Of a DNA stretch of 64,000 bases, positions 50,457-60,438 are shown piece by piece; positions within the stretch are counted from its first letter, which is position 1, and each line of letters opens with the position of its first letter. The translations under genes and the position numbers were made by a program. The DNA comes from Leishmania infantum JPCM5 (Eukaryota > Euglenozoa > Kinetoplastea > Trypanosomatida > Trypanosomatidae). The notes beneath the pieces are model-generated. The model was not told the DNA's origin. It worked only from the letters and a program-made list of their open reading frames with translations, and ran no database searches. The stretch covers positions 305,486 through 369,485 of the forward strand of contig NC_009391.2 of NCBI RefSeq assembly GCF_000002875.2, given 5' to 3'.

Positions 50457-51465
50457 GCGAAGGACCGAGCGCCGCCACAGTGGGAGAGAAACATAGAGGC
50501 GACGATCCGGCGAAAGGCGAGAGGTGCTTGTGCGATGTACGCCGTCTTGCGCCCTGCGCCGTCCAGCACAGGAGGAGGTCGGTGAAAGGCAGCCCTACTC
50601 ATGCCTCTTGGCCCTTCCCTCTCCCCCTTCCCGCTTGCACGTCATCCCTGACCAAGTCTGCGCCATCAACCTTCCTTCTGCCCCTCCTCTCTGTAGCCCG
50701 GCGCGCGTGCTCGTCTGCGTTCATGCGCTGCTCTCTCTCTGTGGTTGTGCTCCTAGGAAGAGCTTCCGGTACATCTATCCACTCACACCCGCACCCCGCC
50801 TGCACTCCCAACGACTGCTGCACTTGCGTGGTGCGGGTGATCCTTGTCGTCTTTTCTCCCCACCCCCATCCCTTCCTGTCTGCGGCTGCGGCGTGCAGAT
50901 AGGATAGTCCATCGCATTCATGCCCTGCTGCCTAACCCCACCCACCCACCATTGTCGTTGCTATGCGAGCCAGCTCTGCTGCTTCTATGCTGTTATCTTA
51001 CCTTGTATTGTAGTGTAACCGTGCCGCGTCAGCAGGGACAACATCAACAAAACCCCTCAAAAAAATTTGAAAACGGAAGTCAATACGTTAAACGGTGCTC
51101 TCCTTGGCCTTGCTGCCTCCCCCTTCTCTCTATGCGTGTGTGTGTGTGTTCCGATGCGTCCCTGCTGCTTGTGCAGGTGTGTCGCACGTTTCTTGTCTCT
51201 CGCATTCCCTCTCCCCCTTTCTATGCCTCTGCACTCTCTCGTTGGGTTTCGCTCTCCTCGCCCCCCTCCCTTCGCCTTTTACCGCTTCATGCGGTGGCGG
51301 TTGATGCCGATGCGGTGATGTAAGCGAGCGGGCGGGCGGAGGGGCGGGGGAGGGGGACGACGCCTGTCAGCTCTGCGATGGTGATGATGATTGACGAGCC
51401 TGGCAGGTGTCGGTGCCGGTGCGTGACTCTACCGTTTGCCGATTTTTGTGCATGTGTATTTCTCG

Positions 51466-51495
51466 TACACACACACACGCGCGCGCGCGAGAGAG
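51466..51495. repeat. AC/GC/GA compound simple repeat
   Basis: AC units change to GC and then GA units without interruption. Confidence 0.85.
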
Positions 51496-51609
51496 GGAGG
51501 GCGTGAAAGAGGGATCGGAGTGTGGAGATGGATCAGCGGGCGGCGTGCAGAATGGTCGCCACAGGTGCGTGGAGCGAAACCCAAAGAGTGAGAGCGCAAG
51601 TTGAGGATT

Positions 51610-51639
51610 GGCGCGCGCGCGCACACACACACACACACT
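51610..51639. repeat. GC/CA compound simple repeat
   Basis: GC units followed by CA units, a mirror of the compound repeat 140 bases upstream. Confidence 0.85.
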
Positions 51640-51833
51640 CATCCATGCAATCGATTCATGCAGAGAGGCCAACGCGAGAGCGATAGAGAACATCCAACAC
51701 TGCATGAGATGCAGCATCGCGTTCGTTGGCGACGACATGACCAACGATGCCCCAAAAAGCAAACAAGAAGAAGGAAGAAACAAGGCTGCACACGTCTACA
51801 TGTTCTGTGTTGCTGTCAGTGCGCTTGCTCCGG

Positions 51834-51885
51834 CTATATATATATATATGTGTGTGTGTGTGTATGTGTATGTGTGGGTGGGTAA
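51834..51885. repeat. TA/TG compound simple repeat
   Basis: About eight TA units followed by TG units and imperfect GTATGT sequence. Confidence 0.85.
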
Positions 51886-53240
51886 GCTGCGCCAGCGTGT
51901 CTGCGTTCGTGTGCGTGTGTGTGCACGGGGAGTGAGCAGGGGCGGTGCGCGCACTCTTTCAAGCACACAACAATAGACGCGCACACACGCATGCACAGGC
52001 ACCAAAGGACCACGGCGACGACGATGGCCCGTGTGCCGGTCGGAAAAAAAGACAGAGGCCAGCCTACCTCCCGACGCTACCGATGATGGGCACACGCTCA
52101 ATCTAGGCTCCGTGCATCCACCGCGCTAGCCTCCCTCCGACATGAACGACGCATCAGCCTAACCACCAAACCACCCCCTCGCTGCTGGTTGAGGACTCCA
52201 TCCTCATCCCATTTCAGTTTCTTCTTTACCTCTCCCCCTTTTTGCTACTGCCCCTGCGGCTCTGTTCCGGTGCCCTTCATCTTCTCCTGGGTGCATGTGC
52301 ATGTGCCTGTGTATGTGTGTGTAGGCACCTGCCTAAACCTTCCTCTTCTCGTGCGTCCTTGCTTTCGAAAGGAAAGCCAGAGGTGCGTGCAGGTCCACTT
52401 CCGCTCTGGCGCCAGAACCCGTCGACACAGGCGCGCACACCATAGTTTCTCCCTCCTCCTTCTCGCTCTGCTCTAATTTTTTTTTGCCGTTCTGCTGTAT
52501 TCTGTGTAATTCCGCAGGGTGGAAGCCAAGGGGGGAGGGAAGAGAGCTGCACGAAATCGTGAGCGTGCGTGCGTGCGCGTGTGCGCGGAGCAAGGGGAGG
52601 GAGGGGGGAGATATAATAAAAAGGACGCATCCCGCGGTGCTCGCCTCCTCGCCTCTCTACGCCTTTTCCGTCGTTCCTCGTTGTCGGCTTCGCGTTGTCG
52701 GCTCCTCTGTTTCTGCCCGGTGCTATCGCACCCGCAAGGGCCGGCGCACACCACGACGGACGCGCGACAAGTGAGTGACAGGACATGGTAGCGGCGACAG
52801 CAGCACCACGACGGCCAACAAAACCCACACAAGGCAATGCATTTAGAGATTTACGTCAGGAGAAAGGCACTGCTCACATCGCACCCTCGTTCTCCACCTC
52901 TCCACCCCACGCATCTATTCAGTGACACATACGCACGACGCGCCGTCTTCTTTTACAGTTCTCTGTGTGCGCGTATGCGTGCGTAGCGAACAGCGCCCCC
53001 TCCCCTCCTCCAAACAATAACAGCAGCAGCAGCACCGACGAACGGGTACGACAGATGGAGGAAAGCCAACGGTAAACAACAGTAATACTGGAGAAAAAAC
53101 ATCGGCGGCCCACGAACGGGAAAGGAGGAGGAAGTGGAGGGAGGAGGGATGCAGCAGGCAGCAGCGCCTCATCTTTCCGCTCTCCGCTCTTTTTCTTGAT
53201 GGCTTGCTTGCTTGCTTGAGCCTTCGTAGACGTCGCCATC

Positions 53241-54655
53241 ATGAAGGCGCATCCAAACCAGATTGGCTGCTACCTCCTCACCGAGGTGAGTCACGAGGAT
53301 GGCTTCGTGATATCGGAGGGCCACGAGGTCTAAAATCCCAACCGGCACCTCCGTGCCAAGGCCTTCCTGAAGGACCGTGTCGCGCCGGAGAACATTAGCG
53401 CGCGTATTGGCATTGAGGAGAGTGTGCTTGGCCGCAGCGTAGCGTATCTGCGAGCTCTCTGTCGCGCCCTTGAGCAAGAGGAGGGCAAAAGCGTGCTCGT
53501 CAGCAACGACAGCTTAGCCGAGTTGGAGAGCTCGACCCCTTTAGCCAGTCCCGTCTTGCATACTTCCGCCTTCCCAGCGGTGGCCATCATCGACGCCGAT
53601 GTGCCGCTTGGGTTCCGCTGCCCCCGACACGTGCTGCTCATACACGATAGGATGCGAAGTGCCTCGAAAATATGCCTGATACGGGATTTTATGCCCACCA
53701 GCGTTCAAAACATCCTGGAACACGGGCGCTTACCCGAGGCAGGCGCCTTCTTTTATTTCTACCAGCTTGCCATGGCTGTGCATTTCTCGCACCTGCATCA
53801 CGTCGTGCACCGCAGTATTAGCACTGACCACACGTACCTATCCAAGCGGGGCATGCAGGTACACTTGGGAGGAATGGGCGGGTGTGTTCTGGAGAAGCAG
53901 CGCAGCAGCGGCGGTCGTGTGACTCTCGAGCCCCAGCGGCAGCAGCAACACCTCTCCGCCCCTCGGCAGCGACACACGCGCTGCTGCCCCCCCTCCCCCC
54001 CTCCCCGCTGGGATCGTACGGCATCTGCAGCAATTGCCACGGCGATGCTTCGATCGTGGCCCAGGCGCCAGATGCGGCCATGAACTCGAGCTCCGCGGCC
54101 ACGACCGGGCACCCAACATCGGTTGGCGGCGGGGCCCCGCCGCTGAACATGCTCTTCACCACGTGTCGCCACTGCGGCGTGTACCAGAGCCGCCTACAGG
54201 TACTGCAGACCGCTACGGGCACGCCGGGTTACCTGGCGCCGGAAACACTAGCATAAAAGCTGCCGAACTCGCTCATGTGCACCGGCTCTCGGTCCCCGGT
54301 GACGCCAGCCTCGCCACACTCACAGCCTGGGCGCTTAACAGACAGTCAGGCACGCGACATCTGGGCTTGCGGTGTGGTGCTGTACTACAAGCTCATTGCA
54401 TCACTGCCCTTCGATCCGCTAGTGCAGGGTGGGACGGTGCTGCCGTCGAACTTGACGCGCACGCCGCAGCAGGTGTACGACGTGCGCTGCCGTATTGTAG
54501 CGATGGAATACCAGATCCCGGCGCACTTGTCCATCATCTGCCGACAGCTGATCGAGTGGACCCTGCAGAAGGATCCGCAACGGCGGCCCAGCGCGCTTGA
54601 GATTCTTCGGCATCCGGCACTGGCAAGGGTGCGCGCCTCGGTGCTGGGGATATGA
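53241..54655 (+). pseudogene. Degenerate protein kinase pseudogene
   Basis: A kinase-like reading runs from ATG 53241 to a stop at 54653-54655 but is broken three times: an in-frame TAA at 53331-53333, a frame change near the C-rich tract at ~53985-54005, and an in-frame TAA at 54254-54256. Recognisable pieces are an N-terminal IGCYLLTEV, the helix E/catalytic-loop region AFFYFYQLAMAVHFSHLHHV followed by VHRSISTDHTYLS, TPGYLAPE (activation-segment end), DIWACGVVLYYKLIASLPF (helix F region), and PQRRPSALEILRHPAL (helix I region). Even the intact parts lack key residues: HRD has become HRS, the metal-binding Asn is missing, and VHLGGMGG stands where DFG should be. No VAIK lysine or glycine loop is clear. 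It therefore derives from a pseudokinase or decayed after losing catalysis. Sequencing error could explain the C-tract shift but hardly both stops. Confidence 0.82.
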
Positions 54656-55251
54656 CCGCTGCCACGTGTGGGCGACTCGGTTGCCTGCACGTGGGTGTGG
54701 GTGTATGCCCGTGTTACCTCGCTACAGAGAATCATGATGGGCGCAAGCAAAAGCATCAGAGCGATAGAGGGCGAGTGAATAAGAGTGAGAGAAGGAGCCG
54801 CCCGCGCGTCCGTGGCTGTGTCTGTGCGGTGCTTCCTGCTGAGCGCTTGACCGCCGCCTCATCGCTGGGGACTCGACCAATGGGCTGGATGGGGTGCGAC
54901 GAGTGAGACGGCGGCGGCAAAGAGGGATGAGGGAGACGAGAGGCAACGACAAGCCAAGCGAGTCGCTCCCTCTCTTGTGTGCCTGCTCTCCCTCTTCCCC
55001 CCCCCCGCACACCCCACACCCCACTCAGCACTCGTTACGGTATAACTCGTCTTTTACAGAAATGTGCGTATACGCGTGTGTGTGTCCTTTTCGCGTTTTC
55101 AACTCTCCTCTCTCTCTCCCCGCTGGTGGCGAGCGTCTTGTTGTGTTCTAATGTGTCGTAACGGTGTGCGGGCGTTCCGCTTACCCTTCCGTCTTCCCAC
55201 TCCCGCTGTTTTTTTTTTTTGCTTGTTCCCTCTCCACATATCCTTATATCC

Positions 55252-55280
55252 ATATATATATATATATGTATACATATTAT
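55252..55280. repeat. TA-rich block
   Basis: A TA run followed by GTATACATATTATG, in pyrimidine-rich spacer. Confidence 0.8.
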
Positions 55281-55746
55281 GTACGTGTGGGCATGTATTT
55301 ATGTCTTCCGCTTCACGAGGACAAACCTCAACGCTTCACGTTCTTTCTCCCCCTCTTCCCTCCTTCTCCCCTGTGTGATCCTCCTTGCTCCCATGTGTCC
55401 TCTCCTCTAACCTGCTCCCCCGCCTTCCTGCCCTCTTCTTCGCACCTCGCCGTTTCTGTTTTGAGTGTGCTGTCGTATGCCACTCCCGTCACCTAACCCC
55501 TCGACTCCACCCACCCCTGCCGCATGCTTATTATTATTCTTGCTCTTCATTTCGGTGGTCCATACCCGCATGCACTTCCGCCGCCGCCCATCTCCTCTGC
55601 TCCCTCGTTTTTTTCCCTCTCGGCGACTCGGCGCATGCGCTGGATATTGTCTTCCTTCGGTGTCCTAGCACCCTTTTCATTGCTATCTTCCCACGTATAT
55701 ACCCATACCTAGACATATGCGTGTATGCCCACATATATATGTTATA

Positions 55747-55770
55747 TACGTATATATATATATATACGTA
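55747..55770. repeat. Perfect 24-bp AT-rich palindrome
   Basis: TACGTA at both ends flank an uninterrupted TA core. The surrounding TA-rich block spans 55732-55770. Confidence 0.88.
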
Positions 55771-56033
55771 AGTGCTGAAATATATGGTTTTGCTGCTCAC
55801 TCGCACCACACCTCTGCTTTGCTTACGCCCCCCTGCCCCTGGCCCTGCCCCTGCCTCCTCCCCTCACCTCTCCGCTTCCCCCCAAAAAAAAACATAAAAC
55901 ATAAAACAAAAGGAAAACAAGAAGCGGAAATCTGCGTCGCGTGCATCTCTCTTTTCCCGCCCCTCTTTTCTGCATCCTCTGTCGTCGTCTTCGCATGTGT
56001 ATAGACACACACACACATATATATAGTACACAT

Positions 56034-56112
56034 GCATATATGTATATATGTATATATGTATATATGTATATATGTATATATGTATATATGTATATATGTA
56101 TATATATGTATG
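56034..56112. repeat. Tandem array of an 8-bp unit (TATATATG)
   Basis: About nine near-perfect TATATATG units, then a decayed tail of GTATGTA-type repeats to about 56150. CA repeats (56008-56018) precede it. Confidence 0.9.
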
Positions 56113-57110
56113 TATATATGTATGTATGTATGTAGTATATATGTATATGCATACGCATCGTTGCATCTTTACATACACACGTGCATAGATGTTTGGGCGT
56201 GCGATGATGCATCCGCGTTCTTCACGCGGGCCGTCCCGCGCTGCTGCCATTTGTGTCAAGGCGTGACTGCTGCAGCACTCCTGATGGTTCCTCCCTCCTC
56301 ACCTTCGCCCTTGTGCGTGCTTTTGCGAGAGAGTCTCATCTACTCTGCGAACGTCTCAATGAGCCAGAGACACACACCTATTTCTTCTATCTGCTCATTT
56401 TCCTTCTCCGGCGCCGCTACTTCCATCGCTGTTACTTTCTCCCTGGTGCACCCTCCCCACCTTCCCTCCCTCCTTCCTCCCTCGACGACCCATCATGACA
56501 GTGCCTTCTCCCTTTCTTCGCTGACCAAAGCAGCTGAAACCCTTTTCCCTTCCCTTCCCTTCCCTCTCTCTCACACTGTATTCCCCTCCGCAGCTGCTCT
56601 TCTGCACGCTAAGAAGGGTGTTTACGTCCATCGTCTATATCATGTGTGTCGCATGTTCGTTCTTCCCGAACCTGGGGGTCTATGCTCATATGTGTGTGTG
56701 CGTGCGTGCGCAGCTGTGCTGCCTCTTCATTGTTTCCTCGAACATTTTTCCCGTTTTCTTTTCGTGTTGGTGCTCGTCCTTCGCGCGTGAGGCGCGTTCT
56801 TTCTTCTGCGTGAGCGCGTCTTCCTCGCTCTTGTCTGCACCCTCCCTCCTCCTTCCTCCACCGGCACACCCACACACTCCTCTCCCTCTTTTCCTCCCTC
56901 TGTTCCTGCCGCACCTCGTCCGCCCCTGGTAAACTCTGGTTCAGCCCCATTACACGACCCTCACACGCGCGCGCGTACACACGTCTTCCTTTTTTTTGGA
57001 ATTTGTGTGCGCATGTGTGCGTGTCTGCGTGCCGTTGCTTTCCCATGCTTGGCGTGCGCATGTACGCGTACCACAGGTGTAGGCCTCCGAGTCTTGCTTT
57101 TCGTGTGCGT

Positions 57111-57142
57111 GTGTGGACCCGCTTGTGTGTGGACCCGCTTGT
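57111..57142. repeat. Short tandem duplication (16 bp x 2)
   Basis: Two adjacent copies of GTGTGGACCCGCTTGT, followed by GT repeats. Confidence 0.75.
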
Positions 57143-57885
57143 GTGTGTGGATGCCTCCATACACCGGCGGCGGCAGCAGCAGCAACAGCAGCGGGGGCGA
57201 GGTGAGGGCGGGCACCGGCCGGACCATGCAGCAGCAGTAGCAGCAGCAGTAATAGATGGTCTTCAGTGGACGCACATGCGCGTTGCGTGCCAAGTGTAAC
57301 TCCAGTCAGAAAAGAGAGCGAGAGACGAGGCGAGCGACAACGGCGTCGCGTGCCCTGGTGAACGGCAAACATAATACAAGGGAAGGGAGGAGGCCGCCAC
57401 GTGTGTGTCGGTGCGCTGACGCCTTGCAGACGTCGATGAGACGTGACAGGGAAGAGAAGCGGAACAAGGTGTTGCCTCCGTTCCTTCCCTTCTTCGCGCC
57501 TTCAAGGTTGGACCTCTCTTGCACAGAGCTCTTTTCCTCTTCACGTGTACCTCCTTCTCCTGCCCTCTCGCCATCTGCTCTGCGCACATGCGCTTTCACT
57601 CTGGCGGGGACATGGCTAACCTGCCCTTGTTATCCCCACCCCTCCCCCACACGCACCCGCCGGGGTGGCGGTGGTGGCTCATGCCAACCCAAGCGGGGCT
57701 AAACACGCGGAAAGGAGATCGTGAGAAACCTGTGTCTGCGTGTGTGTGGGTCTGCGCATCGTGCGTGCAACAGGCTTCGTGGCATCGACGGCGCCGTGAC
57801 TGCGCTGCACAGCAACTCAGCACTTCTGAGGCGCACACGCGCACAACGAGGTGGACGTTTCACGCTCATCTAGAGGCGCCTGCAC

Positions 57886-59199
57886 ATGTCGCCTCAGCTC
57901 CATGGTCGTGTGCTTCGCTGCTGCTGCGCCAACGCTACTTTGTGCCCAGCATCTGCCGCGCGTGAGGTCCATGTGGGGCTCATGACACGGATGACCAGTG
58001 TGCGCGTGCGCGGCAGCACTATGGCGATGCGCACCCGCGGCGCCAACTGGGGTGTGGCTGCTACAGTGTGCTCGTATCGGTGTGTGAGCAGTGGCACCTC
58101 GCAGCACCAGCAGCAGCACGTCGCCGCAGACGAGCTCCGCGCTGCTCTGCGTACGCTGGGACTCGCCGAAGAAAGCACAGATGCGGAGGTAAAGCGAGCC
58201 TTTCAAGCCTTTGCCATACAACACCACCCCGACACGAATGCTGTTTGGGCGGCAGCGCTGTCGAGCTCAGACGAGACGAGCAGCAACACCAGGAGCCAAG
58301 CACACGCGGCGGAGCGCATGCGACTTGGCACAGAGGCATACCAGCTCCTTCGGCGGATCCCATACGGCGTGCGGCAGCATATTCTACGCGGGGAGGGGCA
58401 GGGCGGTGGCGTTGATGTGCGAGGCCGGTTTCGTGGCCCACACGACGCCAACTTCACGTTTACGGCGGAAGAGTACGCGAAGGTGCAGCGGATTTACCAA
58501 GGCGACCGTCACCGTCGTCGGCGCCACCGCGGCGGTCGTGACAAGAGCGGTGGCGCTGGCGACGGCAACGGTGACGAAGATCTCTTCGACGCCCGAACGG
58601 AGGAGGGCCGTCGCCGCATTGCCCGACTGAACGAATTCCAAGCTCGTGTCGTGGAGATGCGCCGGCGAGGCATCCGCGACGACCTGCCGCCGTGGAGGGT
58701 CTACGAGAACGACAAGGGCGCCGGCACGGTGGGCGATAGCAGGTCAGCGTCAACAAGTGGAGGTGACGCCGGGGATGGACATCAGGAGCGTCACGGCAGC
58801 CGCGCCGCCGGCAGCGGCCCGCGCAACACAAACCGCCTGGGCCTGCACTTCTTCAATGTCACAACATCCAGCTTGAGGGAGGTGCGTGATCTCTACCGTA
58901 GCCGACCAGGCTTTGCGGGGATGGACGGCAGCTCCTACGACAACCCACACAGCGCCGCGCGCGTCGCGCCGGAGATCAGCTCCAACCCGCACCTGCGCCA
59001 GTACATCTTGATGAAAAGCCGTGCGCAGGAAAAGGCGATCGTAGACCGTGCCGTGGGGCGGCCGCTCCTGCTGTTCCTCCTGCTGGTTACCCTCTCGGCC
59101 GCGATGGTAATGATGGCGGCGACGGTTCGATCGTATCGCATGCGCATGCAGAAGGATGAGGACCTTCGCCGGCGTGACGAGGAGAGAGGCGGCGCATGA
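57886..59199 (+). CDS. DnaJ-domain protein with C-terminal membrane segment, probably mitochondrial
   Basis: The frame from ATG 57886 gives 437 residues; ATG 57982 (MTRMTSVRVRGSTMAMRTRG) gives 405 and creates a better Arg/Ser-rich mitochondrial presequence, so the start is uncertain. A J domain begins near residue 82: LRAALRTLGL, EVKRAFQAFAIQHHPDTN with the HPD tripeptide at 114-116, and a helix (AERMRLGTEAYQLLRRI). No Gly/Phe or zinc-finger region follows. The centre is charged and Gly-rich (HRRRRHRGGRDKSGGAGDGNG). Near 394-415 there is a hydrophobic span (PLLLFLLLVTLSAAMVMMAA) with a basic, charged tail. The J domain would recruit an Hsp70 partner to a membrane. Which membrane, and on which side, is inference. 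It lies downstream of the 3.2-kb spacer on the same strand as its neighbours. Confidence 0.82.
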   Translation: MSPQLHGRVLRCCCANATLCPASAAREVHVGLMTRMTSVRVRGSTMAMRTRGANWGVAATVCSYRCVSSGTSQHQQQHVAADELRAALRTLGLAEESTDAEVKRAFQAFAIQHHPDTNAVWAAALSSSDETSSNTRSQAHAAERMRLGTEAYQLLRRIPYGVRQHILRGEGQGGGVDVRGRFRGPHDANFTFTAEEYAKVQRIYQGDRHRRRRHRGGRDKSGGAGDGNGDEDLFDARTEEGRRRIARLNEFQARVVEMRRRGIRDDLPPWRVYENDKGAGTVGDSRSASTSGGDAGDGHQERHGSRAAGSGPRNTNRLGLHFFNVTTSSLREVRDLYRSRPGFAGMDGSSYDNPHSAARVAPEISSNPHLRQYILMKSRAQEKAIVDRAVGRPLLLFLLLVTLSAAMVMMAATVRSYRMRMQKDEDLRRRDEERGGA

Positions 59200-60334
59200 A
59201 CGACGCGTGGAGTGAGGGCGGGGCGTGCAGTCAAAACACCGAAGCCTCCTGCACACCAATCGGATACGAGCCAGCTTCGCAGCGAAGGCGAAAAAAGGTA
59301 AAAAGGAGGCGCGACCACCACAACCAACAGAAGAGAGTTACCAGCAGCAGCAGCGGCTGAGGGGATGGACAGGTGTGCCTGTCTGCGAGTGTGCGCATGT
59401 GCATGTGCTTAGCGCTCAGCTGGATGAGAAGTAAGAATGGTGGTGAGGCGGAGGGGCGTCAGGTGGAAGGGCGTAAGGAGACGAAGTGTGGAACGTGGCC
59501 AGTGATCCCCCTTCCTCACAGGTGCAGAGAGACGCGCACGCATGCACACATACAAACATCAACTGCACACGTAGAAAATTCTGTGGTTGTGCTTTCTCTT
59601 CTCACGCCCTGCAGGAGTGAAGCTCGCTCGCTCTCCCCTCTGCCACGCATCCAGCTATTCTTGCATGCGATCTACGCTTACCAGGCCCTCGCCACCCATC
59701 GCCAGTGCTGCATTGTCGATCGCCAACGCCAGCTCTCTCTCCTTCTCTTCCTGCGAATCTCCTGCTCTTACGGTGATGATCTTTCGGCTACGTTACCATC
59801 TTCGCACACACGCGTACATACACGTGCACGCACACTCGAATCAGCGGCTCACAAAGGCGCGCGCGCCGCCACCCCCAACCTTCCCCCTCCCCCTTCCCCT
59901 CCTCCTTCGCCAGCCGTATCACACATACGCCGTCACGGACTGAGACCGACGAACTGTGTCGTTGCTTGCTTTCCATAAACGTCTATTCTCTTTCTCTTCT
60001 TTGGTTGATATCGCACACTTGCTGCTACACACACACACACACACACACGCACTCCTTCTTTTGGTGTGTGCATGCCTCTCCGGACTGTCCCTCTTTCTCA
60101 GTAGCTCCATCGTCGCCACTGCCACGCAACTCACGCGTCTCTTCATCCGGCGAAGCACTGTTTTCGTTTACAGTGTACGGTGGATACTCGGTCTTTGGTG
60201 CAGGTGACTACATCCTCTTTCGCATCTCCGTCCGCCCCGCTGCGCTGACCCCCCCTCCTACCTGCGTGCCCGCTCTCATTCCGATACTCCGACGCGCTTG
60301 CACACCCATTATGCGCAGCTGCTCGCTGGCACCA
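59200..60334. other. Intergenic region
   Basis: No gene is supported. It includes a CA repeat (60026-60049) and pyrimidine tracts near 59600-59660 and 59870-59915. Confidence 0.6.
60026..60049. repeat. CA dinucleotide repeat
   Basis: About eleven CA units in the spacer upstream of the bifunctional-enzyme gene. Confidence 0.85.
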
Positions 60335-60397
60335 CCCTCGATTCCCTTCCTTCACCCCCACTGCCCACGACCACAATCACCGCTACCACGTACACAG
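60335..60397 (+). promoter_or_regulatory. Putative trans-splice acceptor
   Basis: A pyrimidine-rich tract (60335-60366) is followed by the first AG at 60396-60397, leaving a 41-base 5' UTR with no ATG before 60439. Confidence 0.55.
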
Positions 60398-60438
60398 GCC
60401 TATCCCCATCCATACACATTGTGAGGGACCATATACTT

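Larger units (their letters stand above)
50457..53240. other. Long intergenic region (2.8 kb)
   Basis: No credible gene is seen. It holds several simple repeats (51466-51495, 51610-51639, 51834-51885), pyrimidine tracts and an A-rich patch near 51058-51075. Short + frames around 51601-51976 run through the repeats and are rejected. A lost gene or non-coding RNA cannot be excluded. Confidence 0.55.
54656..57885. other. Long intergenic region (3.2 kb) with AT-rich repeats
   Basis: This is the longest stretch without a gene in the window. It contains long pyrimidine tracts, an 11-base T run (~55210-55220), TA-rich blocks at 55252-55280 and 55732-55770, an 8-bp tandem array (56034-56112), and a 16-bp tandem duplication near 57111-57142. 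The 252-codon frame at 56032-56790 begins inside the TATATATG array and is rejected. Confidence 0.55.

Noticed and set aside
51608..51976. 122-codon frame with CREANARAIENIQHC segment
   Set aside because: Only about 60 residues look ordered; the rest encodes TA/TG and GC/CA repeats, and there is no pyrimidine-AG signal just upstream.
56032..56790. 252-codon + frame
   Set aside because: The first ~40 residues are a translated TATATATG array; the remainder is translated pyrimidine tract.
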